Source: Microbacteriaceae bacterium (GTDB taxonomy: Bacteria > Actinomycetota > Actinomycetes > Actinomycetales > Microbacteriaceae). Taken from it: a stretch of 6,693 bases of DNA. Location of the stretch: positions 1-6,693 of the forward strand of contig JANRET010000050.1 of NCBI GenBank assembly GCA_030725885.1, in the 5' to 3' direction. The translations under genes were made by a program, and so were the position numbers. Positions 1-5,831 of this stretch are shown here, in pieces (position 1 is the first letter of the stretch; the number at the start of each line of letters is the position of its first letter). The notes under the pieces are model-generated. The model was not told where the DNA came from. It saw only the letters and a program-made list of their open reading frames with translations, and made no database searches.

Positions 1-1527
1 CGTCAAGCTCGTGCCAAACACACCCGTCCCCGAAATAGACGGAGTTCCCTGGGACAGTGTCAAGAGTGGCTCTCCGGCAACAAGAATTCGATACTCTCCG
101 CGGCTTCCATAATCCGAATAACCGGTCTCAGCCCCCGAACCATATCCGACACCGTCAACCTCGAGGTAATAAATCGAGCCTGGCGTTGTTGTTGCGGTCA
201 AGGACGCATCGAGCCCCGTCGCCACATAATCGCTCGATCGAAACAGGTTGGGATTCGTTGTGGACACCAGGGTTCCGGTGGAATCAAATAATTTGAGTTG
301 CACATCAAGGTTTGGGCTCACCGAGGGGAATGTCACAGAAATGTCGTGGGATGAAGCCGAAGCGGTGAATGAAAAGTAATCGACATCCGCCCGAGTGGTG
401 ATAATGCCTTCATCTTCGAGCCCGAGGGTAAGTGCGGTCGACGTGGCGCGACTATCACCGTGGTCGTCGTCGCGAATCGGCAAACCAAAAGACGTTGCAA
501 CGGCAAAATCATCCTGGGTTTGGTTTCCGTCGGTATACGAGCCGTTGGAAAATTGGACCAACGGCTGGTAGTAACCGACTCCCATAATGGGCGCCCAACC
601 ATCGCGCCCAACGTAATATCCAGTGGTCACGTCTCCGACGAGGGTTCCGTCATGGCTGAGACCGACGTTGTGTCCGACCTCGTGGCTCACGACGTCTGAC
701 ATGAACTTGCCGTTCCTCCCGGCCACTCCGAAATTCAATGAAGGGCCTAGATACGTATTGAACCCAGGGTAGTCAAACACTCCCACGTACGCTATCCCCC
801 CGCATCCACAACCAGCAGCGATGACGTTTGCCCCGTCGGTGATCACGGCCCGCACTCCGTAGATGAGGTCGCTTGAGTCGGTACGGTCAATCGCCGATTG
901 GTCCGGTTCCTCGGTAGTTACGTTGACCGCGAAGGGAGCGTAGTCCTCGGCCACCGCCGACCAGGTGTCGATGATGTTTTGCCGCTCCAGATTGGAGAAC
1001 GTCGTTGTGTCACCGTCGTCGCTGTAGGGCGGCATTTGCATCTGTTCGTTGGTGTAGTCGTCGGCGGTGTCGGCGGTGTTCTTGTCCTGCCAAATCGTGC
1101 CGACCAACGAATGGCCCGTGAAATCCAGATAAATGGTCCGATTCGCTCCCGGCAGGCTGTTCAACAGGAAAGCGTCAGCTAGGGGGATGTCGGCGACCGG
1201 GGTTGCCGCCTGCGGTGATCCGAGGTCGGGGGCAATTTCGTTGTGTTCTGGCTCGATAACGAGCACCCGCCCAAACCTATCAACCCGGACTGATTCATCT
1301 GCGACCGCTGAATCCCACGACTTTCGAGCGATTCGCGTGCTCGGCATCCAGTCTTTGGGGTCGCGCGCTCCTGCGCTCGCGTACTCGGCCAGGGATTGAT
1401 AACGGTCAAAGAACAACGAGCGACTGTCCGCCTCGGCCGACGTTGCCGACACATTCGGTGCGAGAATCGTTACCCCAAGGGCAAAGACAATGCTCGTCAC
1501 GACGATTTTGCGAGGGAGTTTGATCAC
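1..1527 (-). CDS. Secreted metzincin-type zinc metalloprotease with PPC-like domain (C-terminus cut by window edge)
   Basis: An open frame of 509 codons runs from a GTG at 1527 to the left edge without a stop, so the C-terminus lies outside. An in-frame TAA lies seven codons upstream and AAGGAAAGGG sits 7 bases before the GTG, which fixes the start. Residues 1-33 form a signal peptide: basic IKLPRK, a hydrophobic core, then small residues around VSA. From about residue 130 (IYLDF, Y133) to 345 lies the catalytic domain, with EDYAPF at 194-199, HEVGHNVGLSHD at 282-293 (zinc ligands H282, H286 and H292, catalytic E283) and a likely Met-turn at M315. Residues about 355-475 resemble a bacterial pre-peptidase C-terminal (PPC) beta domain, with DVDYFSFT near 382-389. 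The last 15 or so visible residues (PSISGTGVFGTSLT) look like the start of an Ig-like repeat common in actinobacterial surface proteins. The protein is exported and probably degrades extracellular protein. The exact peptidase family (M10, M12 or M43-like) is unclear. Confidence 0.85.
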   Translation of the reverse strand, partial: MIKLPRKIVVTSIVFALGVTILAPNVSATSAEADSRSLFFDRYQSLAEYASAGARDPKDWMPSTRIARKSWDSAVADESVRVDRFGRVLVIEPEHNEIAPDLGSPQAATPVADIPLADAFLLNSLPGANRTIYLDFTGHSLVGTIWQDKNTADTADDYTNEQMQMPPYSDDGDTTTFSNLERQNIIDTWSAVAEDYAPFAVNVTTEEPDQSAIDRTDSSDLIYGVRAVITDGANVIAAGCGCGGIAYVGVFDYPGFNTYLGPSLNFGVAGRNGKFMSDVVSHEVGHNVGLSHDGTLVGDVTTGYYVGRDGWAPIMGVGYYQPLVQFSNGSYTDGNQTQDDFAVATSFGLPIRDDDHGDSRATSTALTLGLEDEGIITTRADVDYFSFTASASSHDISVTFPSVSPNLDVQLKLFDSTGTLVSTTNPNLFRSSDYVATGLDASLTATTTPGSIYYLEVDGVGYGSGAETGYSDYGSRGEYRILVAGEPLLTLSQGTPSISGTGVFGTSLT

Positions 1528-1619
1528 GTTGATGCCCTTTCCTTGTTAAGTTTTCGAAGGTGTACCCAACGTTACCCCACGATGGTCTGAAATCCTCATG
1601 AATGGTTGTGAATTCAGAA
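1528..1619. other. 92-base intergenic gap between the mmuM-like gene and the protease gene
   Basis: This is the largest non-coding stretch in the window and the only plausible place for a separate protease promoter on the minus strand. I searched it by eye for -35/-10 boxes and for a hairpin followed by a T-run and found neither in convincing form. A weak GGTTG/CAACC inverted repeat (1604-1608 and 1621-1625) overlaps the methyltransferase stop codon. It has a 12-base loop and no T-tract, so it is not called a terminator. The protease might therefore have its own undetected promoter or be read through from the operon. Confidence 0.4.
1535..1544 (-). promoter_or_regulatory. Ribosome binding site of the metalloprotease gene
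   Basis: On the minus strand this reads AAGGAAAGGG, 7 bases before the GTG at 1527. It supports the choice of this non-ATG start, since no ATG in this frame lies between the upstream TAA and the signal-peptide sequence. Confidence 0.6.
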
Positions 1620-2489
1620 TCAACCCGATTTTTCAAAGGTTTCCTTCATTGTGGCTGGTCCGTGGCCGCAACATCCACCGACGATTCGCGCCCCTAACGC
1701 GGCCCATTCGGCAACGTGGTCGGTTGTCAGAGCGGCGGGCTGGCCCATCCACGACATCGAATCGGAATCCCAGGCCTGTCCCGCGTTGGGATAAACGACG
1801 AACGGCAAATCCGTTTCGACACCCGACAGTGTTGGCGTGATGACGGACACGGGCGAACAATTGATACCAACTGCGATGGCGCCGGAATTTTCCGAAACGA
1901 GTGCGCAGGCATCGGCGAAGGTTCCGCCGCCGGCAATAATCCCTGGCATAGAAACAGTGAACGCCACCCAGAAAGGAATGTCCGCGTTCTTGGACCCGAT
2001 TAGTTCGAGAATGACCTGCACCTCGGCGAGGTCGGGCATTGTTTCCATCGCGAGTAGGTCGGGTTCCGTGGCCAGAAGCACGTCGAGTCGGCGGTCGTGA
2101 AATTCGCGGATGACCGAGTCCGAGACTCCGTAGTTCCCGTGAAACTCGGATCCGTCATTGAGAAAAGCGCCGTACGGCCCAATACTGGCCGCGACGAGAG
2201 TCCCCTCGTCGGCCGCCAACCGCGCGGCAGTCGTCGAATTCCGCAGAGCGCGTTCGGTGTCTTCGTCGGACCAGTCCGCTCGCCGACCACCCTCGAACGA
2301 CAACTGGTAAGAACCTGTGATGATGATGTCGGCGCCCGCGTCCACGAATTGGCGGTGCGCTTCGGTCACGGCGCCCGGGTTGGATAACAACAATTCGCCC
2401 GTCCACATTGACCCTCCGACGGAATGTCCATTCGCCTCGAGCGCCGTCGACAATCCGCCGTCCAGACGCAACACGGTCGAGTCGGTCAC
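1620..2489 (-). CDS. mmuM: Homocysteine S-methyltransferase, MmuM type
   Basis: This 289-residue protein should transfer a methyl group, classically from S-methylmethionine or S-adenosylmethionine, to homocysteine to give methionine in the cytoplasm. It covers the single-domain homocysteine methyltransferase barrel at normal length. Visible signatures are DGGLSTALE at 10-18, ITGSYQLS at 57-64, SIGPYGAFL at 102-110 followed by DGSEFHGNYG, and the three zinc-binding cysteines: C211 in GINCSP, and C273 and C274 in GGCCG. The start is GTG at 2489, because LRLDGGLSTALE then begins at the usual distance from the N-terminus, GAGGAA lies 5 bases upstream, and the GTG overlaps the stop of the SDR gene (GTGA). 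Longer in-frame extensions would run inside the SDR gene. It is the last gene of the catabolic operon. The true methyl donor cannot be read from sequence, so S-methylmethionine is a family default. Confidence 0.88.
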   Translation of the reverse strand: MTDSTVLRLDGGLSTALEANGHSVGGSMWTGELLLSNPGAVTEAHRQFVDAGADIIITGSYQLSFEGGRRADWSDEDTERALRNSTTAARLAADEGTLVAASIGPYGAFLNDGSEFHGNYGVSDSVIREFHDRRLDVLLATEPDLLAMETMPDLAEVQVILELIGSKNADIPFWVAFTVSMPGIIAGGGTFADACALVSENSGAIAVGINCSPVSVITPTLSGVETDLPFVVYPNAGQAWDSDSMSWMGQPAALTTDHVAEWAALGARIVGGCCGHGPATMKETFEKSG

Positions 2490-3283
2490 TGCCGTTCCTC
2501 GGCGAGTGAATTTCCCCCATCCACAACGAGCATCTGACCGGTGACGTATGCTGCTTCGGTGCTCGCGAGGAACGCAACGCACGCTGCGACTTCATCGGGG
2601 GTGGCCGAGCGCCCGACCGGAACGCCGAGTCCCTGTTTCGCCTCGTCCGCGGTTTGTGATGCCGTGGCAATCCAGCCGGGCGCGACCGCGTTGCAGGTAA
2701 TCCCGAATCGGGCTTCGTCGATTGCGAGCGAACGCGTGAGCCCCACCATTCCCGCCTTGGTTGCGGCGTAGGCCGCGTCGTTTTTCATTGCCATCAGTGG
2801 ACCGGTGACGGACGTCACCGAAACAATCCGACCTGAGCCGCTGAGTCGCAGTGCGGGCAGCGACGCTTTGGACACGAGGAACGCGGTGGTCAGATTCCGA
2901 GCGACGGCTGAGTCCCAATCGGCGAGAGACAGGTCGAACACCGACCCCGATTCGCCGGATGTTTCCATGGGGTTCGCAACGCTGGTCATGCCGGCGTTGT
3001 TGACGACGATGTCGAGTCGATGCGCCATTGACAACACCTCGACAAAAAGTTCCGCGACCTGGGATTCAACCGTGAGGTCAGCGACGGCCGCGCGGGCGTC
3101 GACGCCGGAAGCGCGAAGCTCCTGCGCGCGATCGTGAACTCGGTCACTGGCTCCCGTCACAACAACAGCGGCGCCCATCCGTCCGAGTAAACGTGCGGTT
3201 GCGAAACCAATCCCACTGTCGGAACCAGCGCCCGTGACGAGTGCGACGCGCCCGTCCAGTCGAAAAGGGGCGTTATCGGTCAT
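2486..3283 (-). CDS. Short-chain dehydrogenase/reductase (classical SDR)
   Basis: This is a 265-residue NAD(P)-dependent oxidoreductase with a complete classical SDR layout. The cofactor motif TGAGSDSGIG spans 17-26 and is two residues longer than the usual TGxxxGIG, a variant seen in a subset of SDRs. NNAG is at 95-98, and the catalytic residues are N130, S158, Y172 and K176 (YAATK). The C-terminal APGWIAT (201-207) and VTGQMLVVDGG (247-257) are typical of the FabG-like group. The ATG at 3283 follows GGTGGAG directly upstream and lies 25 bases after the sigma-4-like gene. Its stop overlaps the methyltransferase start by 4 bases. By context it probably oxidises or reduces an alcohol or ketone intermediate of the aromatic pathway. 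It is not the aldehyde dehydrogenase normally needed after homoprotocatechuate cleavage, which belongs to another family. Substrate and coenzyme preference are unknown. Confidence 0.9.
   Translation of the reverse strand: MTDNAPFRLDGRVALVTGAGSDSGIGFATARLLGRMGAAVVVTGASDRVHDRAQELRASGVDARAAVADLTVESQVAELFVEVLSMAHRLDIVVNNAGMTSVANPMETSGESGSVFDLSLADWDSAVARNLTTAFLVSKASLPALRLSGSGRIVSVTSVTGPLMAMKNDAAYAATKAGMVGLTRSLAIDEARFGITCNAVAPGWIATASQTADEAKQGLGVPVGRSATPDEVAACVAFLASTEAAYVTGQMLVVDGGNSLAEERQ
2495..2500 (-). promoter_or_regulatory. Ribosome binding site of mmuM inside the SDR gene
   Basis: GAGGAA on the minus strand lies 5 bases before the GTG at 2489, within the last codons of the SDR gene. It supports the GTG start and coupled translation. 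Confidence 0.55.
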
Positions 3284-3308
3284 GGCTCCACCGTATCCGA
3301 GGGGACGG

Positions 3309-3572
3309 TTATTGCGGTCGGCCGCCGGCCATGAGCGACATGCTGATAGACAACATCGCCCGGTGAAGTCGTGTGACGAGTTCGCCCTGTCGTATGCCCA
3401 AATCCTGTGAAACGTCGGACATCGTCCGTTTCTCTATGAGCAACCCGCGCGCAACCAGTTGAAGCGCTTCGGGCAGTTCCGACACCGCCTTTTCCAATTG
3501 CTCTGCGGGGATTGAGGACAGATCCGGTTCCTCGCCTTCAAACGAGACGTCGAGATCGAAGAAGTTAGCCAT
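3309..3572 (-). CDS. Small sigma-region-4-like helix-turn-helix protein
   Basis: This 87-residue protein starts with ATG at 3572, preceded by GAAAGG at 7 bases, and lies 14 bases after the ferredoxin reductase stop. Residues 1-30 are acidic and of unknown role (FEGEEPDLSS). Residues about 31-75 match the pattern of sigma-70 region 4: ELPEALQLVARGLL, then a helix-turn-helix MSDVSQDLGIRQGELVTRLHRAM, which resembles the LSYxEIAxxLGISxGTVKSRLHRA pattern of ECF sigma factors. There is no room for sigma region 2, so it cannot be a complete sigma factor. It could be a DNA-binding regulator of this operon, a partner of RNA polymerase or of another sigma factor, or a degenerate HTH used for protein contacts. 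The spacing and good ribosome binding site argue that it is a real, co-expressed gene. The family assignment is by visual pattern only. Confidence 0.7.
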   Translation of the reverse strand: MANFFDLDVSFEGEEPDLSSIPAEQLEKAVSELPEALQLVARGLLIEKRTMSDVSQDLGIRQGELVTRLHRAMLSISMSLMAGGRPQ

Positions 3573-3579
3573 GTCGATA

Positions 3580-3585
3580 CCTTTC
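3580..3585 (-). promoter_or_regulatory. Ribosome binding site of the sigma-4-like gene
   Basis: GAAAGG on the minus strand lies 7 bases before the ATG at 3572, in the 14-base gap after the reductase stop. It supports translation of this small gene. Confidence 0.5.
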
Positions 3586-3586
3586 G

Positions 3587-4756
3587 TTAGACAAAATTAG
3601 CGCGATAGCGCTGGACAACCGAACGCATTCCTATTCCACAGACACCGACCATGTCGCCATCACGGTAGTACCCGAATACGCAATCACCCGAGATTTCCCC
3701 GTCGATCAGTTTCACCTCGTCAGCAAGGGACAGCACTCCGTACGCCAAGAGATGGTTGTCGTACTGGTCAGTCCAAAACGAGGGGATCGGCCGGAAGTCC
3801 CCTTGGGCGTTGCCGGTGAACACCTGTGCCGCACGTTTTGCGGTTTCGGTGGGGATGTTCCAGTGCTCGATTCGACGACATTCATTGTCGAAAATCGGGT
3901 TAGGGAATCGTGCGAGGTCGCCGATGACGAACACGTTGTCCCACACCTCGCCAGTGGATTTCACCGCGCGCAGATCGTTGGTGGTCCGCACACCGGTTGC
4001 TAGATCGAGATCGTTCCCCTCGAGCCACTCAGTGTTGTCGTGTGAACCGATCGCCTCGACCAGAACATCGCACGGAATCGTGGTGCCGTCATCGAGCGCG
4101 ACTCCGTCGACCGCGAGTGTGCCAACGAGGTCGGTCACCGCCGTTTTCATGCGAAAGGTGACTCCCTGGGCTTCGTGTCGTCGTTGCATTTCCGCCGCGA
4201 GTTCCGTGCCCAACGGACGTTGCATGGGGTGAGTTCCCGGCGCGACAATGGTGACGTCACAACCCAGTTTCCGAGCCGTCGCGGCGACTTCGCAGCCGAT
4301 GAACCCGGCGCCCACGATGACCACACGAGCGCCCGGGACAAGTTCACGGCGAAGAGCAATCGCATCATCAAGCGTTCGCACCGCGTGACGACCGCGTAAC
4401 TCACCGTTCGGGACGGTCAACCGCTTGGAACGCAGCCCGGTTGCGACTACGAGAGCGGAATACGGGTGAACATCGCCGTTCACATCCGTCACGACCGCGT
4501 GCTCGAGGTCCGTCGCCTGCACGCGTGTGCCGAACATCCAGTTGACGTCCGCGGTGGAATCTCGTTGTTCGAACGCGACGGCCTCGTGGCTCACCGTTTC
4601 GGCAAGCACCTCTTTCGATAAAGGCGGTCGGTTGTACGGCGCGTATGGTTCGTCCCCTATCACCGTGATGGCGCCGGTGTATCCGAAGCGTCGCAGCGCC
4701 TCGGCCATGCGCAAACCACCCATCGAGGCGCCCACGATCACAACGGGATGGCTCAT
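3587..4756 (-). CDS. FAD-dependent NAD(P)H:ferredoxin reductase (rhodocoxin/putidaredoxin reductase type)
   Basis: This 389-residue cytoplasmic flavoprotein should move electrons from NADH to the ferredoxin encoded just upstream. The FAD-binding motif is GASMGG at 9-14, followed by the flavin-site motif NRPPLSK at 42-48. ATG is at 105-107, the NADH-binding GAGFIG at 149-154, VFVIGD at 275-280 for FAD, EHWNIPTETA at 297-306 and PSFWTDQYD at 325-333. This order and length fit the oxygenase-coupled reductases of P450 and Rieske systems. I chose the ATG at 4756 because the FAD motif then starts at residue 9. A longer in-frame start at 4798 would overlap the ferredoxin gene and add a histidine- and arginine-rich tail not expected in the family. 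The gap to the ferredoxin stop is 8 bases and no strong ribosome binding site is visible, so translation is probably coupled. Confidence 0.92.
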   Translation of the reverse strand: MSHPVVIVGASMGGLRMAEALRRFGYTGAITVIGDEPYAPYNRPPLSKEVLAETVSHEAVAFEQRDSTADVNWMFGTRVQATDLEHAVVTDVNGDVHPYSALVVATGLRSKRLTVPNGELRGRHAVRTLDDAIALRRELVPGARVVIVGAGFIGCEVAATARKLGCDVTIVAPGTHPMQRPLGTELAAEMQRRHEAQGVTFRMKTAVTDLVGTLAVDGVALDDGTTIPCDVLVEAIGSHDNTEWLEGNDLDLATGVRTTNDLRAVKSTGEVWDNVFVIGDLARFPNPIFDNECRRIEHWNIPTETAKRAAQVFTGNAQGDFRPIPSFWTDQYDNHLLAYGVLSLADEVKLIDGEISGDCVFGYYRDGDMVGVCGIGMRSVVQRYRANFV

Positions 4757-4764
4757 CGTGGTTG

Positions 4765-4956
4765 CTACTCGACGATGGTGATGGCTTGCATCGGGCACAC
4801 GTCGATCGCGGCCTCAACGTTAGAACGCTCGGAGTCATCGGCCGTCGCCGTGAATTCAAGCTTGTCGTCGTTATTCAGTTTGAACACCGAGGGCGCTTCG
4901 AAGACGCACTGTCCATAGTGCTGGCACTTGTTCATGTCGACGTCGATTGTGATCAT
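4765..4956 (-). CDS. Single-cluster ferredoxin of the P450/oxygenase-associated type
   Basis: This 63-residue acidic protein carries electrons from the reductase encoded next to an oxygenase. The cluster ligands are C11 and C17 (CQHYGQC) and C54 in VCPMQA, that is CxxYxxC plus CP. Only three cysteines are placed as ligands, and the position that holds the fourth cysteine in a standard 4Fe-4S ferredoxin is tyrosine 14. A 3Fe-4S cluster, or a 4Fe-4S cluster with an unusual ligand, is therefore likely. The length is normal for actinobacterial ferredoxins that serve cytochromes P450. The ATG at 4956 overlaps the stop of the FAH gene (ATGA) and has a very good Shine-Dalgarno sequence 6 bases upstream. 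Confidence 0.92.
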   Translation of the reverse strand: MITIDVDMNKCQHYGQCVFEAPSVFKLNNDDKLEFTATADDSERSNVEAAIDVCPMQAITIVE

Positions 4957-5831
4957 TCTCTTTCCTCCACTGTTGATGGGTACAGGTCTTTGGATGGTGT
5001 GCGGATTCCGCGGAACTCCCAGTCGCCACCCATCGCGGTCGAGACGACCTCTTCGCTCTCGGTGGGTTGTGCGCCGACGTCGGTTCGAATCGGGGTCGGT
5101 CCTTCGACAATGTGGTTCGTCAATCGACCAAGACCTTCAACTTCAACCTCGACAACGTCGCCCGGCTGAACGGGCCGTGAATTCGCGGGTGTACCCGCGA
5201 ACAGCATGTCTCCGGGAACCAGCGTGATGGTGCGCGCAATGTCGGCGACCAGATAGTGCATGTCCCACTCCATGTTGTCGGTGTTGTCTTCCTGTTTGAC
5301 CTCGCCGTTCACATAGGTTCGAAGCATTTTGTTGCGGAAATCCCAGTCCGTGACCAGTCCGGGACCCACGGGCGCGAGCGTGTCCGACCCCTTGACGCGC
5401 AGCATTGAACCGGCATCGGTGTCCCGAAAATCGTGGAGTCCGTAATCGTTACCGACGGAGTATCCCGCAATGTATTCGGCGGCATCCTCCGGGGCGATGT
5501 TGCGGCACGTCTTGCCAATCACGATGACGATTTCACCCTCGTAGTTGAGCCACTTGCATCCCGCCGGACGGACCACCGCACCGCGATGAGTGTTCAGCGC
5601 CGTGATTGGTTTGTGGAAGTACGTCGGCGCGGCCGGCAACTTGGTCATGAACTCTTGCGTTCGGCTGTCGAAGTTGAGGTGGACCGCGATGATCTTGGTT
5701 GGCTCGGCCGGAGCGAGGTGTACCGCGTCCGCGATTGCCACGACACGTCCGTCGTGGGCGACGAGGTCGTCACCCCGGCGCAGAACCTGCGTCGGGTATC
5801 CATCGAGGAGGATTCGGCGAAACTCAGTCAC
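4953..5831 (-). CDS. Fumarylacetoacetate hydrolase family protein, HpaG-like isomerase/decarboxylase
   Basis: This 292-residue protein has the catalytic FAH fold. Metal-binding residues appear as E98 and E100 in NYEGEIVIVIGK and D129 in GYSVGNDY, followed by K148 and D150 in VKGSDTLAPVGP, and GDMLFAGTP at 207-215. Members of this group hydrolyse, decarboxylate or isomerise ring-cleavage products. Next to an HpaD-like dioxygenase the best guess is 2-hydroxyhepta-2,4-diene-1,7-dioate isomerase and/or the matching decarboxylase. It has a single catalytic domain, not the two-domain fusion of Escherichia coli HpaG. The start is GTG at 5831, because FRRILLDG then opens the protein and the GTG overlaps the dioxygenase stop by 8 bases (GTGACTGA). 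Longer frames would run inside the dioxygenase gene. About 45 charged residues follow the usual end of the domain (GLGRLTNHIVEG), and their role is unknown. Confidence 0.85.
   Translation of the reverse strand: MTEFRRILLDGYPTQVLRRGDDLVAHDGRVVAIADAVHLAPAEPTKIIAVHLNFDSRTQEFMTKLPAAPTYFHKPITALNTHRGAVVRPAGCKWLNYEGEIVIVIGKTCRNIAPEDAAEYIAGYSVGNDYGLHDFRDTDAGSMLRVKGSDTLAPVGPGLVTDWDFRNKMLRTYVNGEVKQEDNTDNMEWDMHYLVADIARTITLVPGDMLFAGTPANSRPVQPGDVVEVEVEGLGRLTNHIVEGPTPIRTDVGAQPTESEEVVSTAMGGDWEFRGIRTPSKDLYPSTVEERE
4963..4968 (-). promoter_or_regulatory. Strong ribosome binding site of the ferredoxin
   Basis: GGAGGA on the minus strand lies 6 bases before the ATG at 4956 and inside the last codons of the FAH gene. 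It is the best Shine-Dalgarno sequence in the operon and may raise ferredoxin synthesis over that of its neighbours. Confidence 0.65.

Noticed and set aside
1060..1080. Short tandem repeat (gtcggcggt-like) in the protease gene
   Set aside because: It only encodes the local TADTAD peptide, with two copies, and is explained by coding sequence.
1541..1560. CCTT...AAGG inverted repeat overlapping the protease Shine-Dalgarno sequence as an RNA switch
   Set aside because: Only four base pairs can form, which is too weak to claim sequestration of the ribosome binding site.
1604..1625. GGTTG/CAACC inverted repeat at the end of mmuM as a terminator
   Set aside because: The stem is only 5 base pairs, the loop is 12 bases and there is no T-run on the minus strand.
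2155..2670. Minus-strand frame of 171 codons across the SDR/mmuM junction
   Set aside because: It overlaps both genes in another frame, and its long arginine- and histidine-rich runs match a frame-shifted reading of GC-rich coding sequence.
3756..4232. Plus-strand frame of 158 codons inside the reductase gene
   Set aside because: It is antisense to a gene with complete family motifs and contains no recognisable domain.
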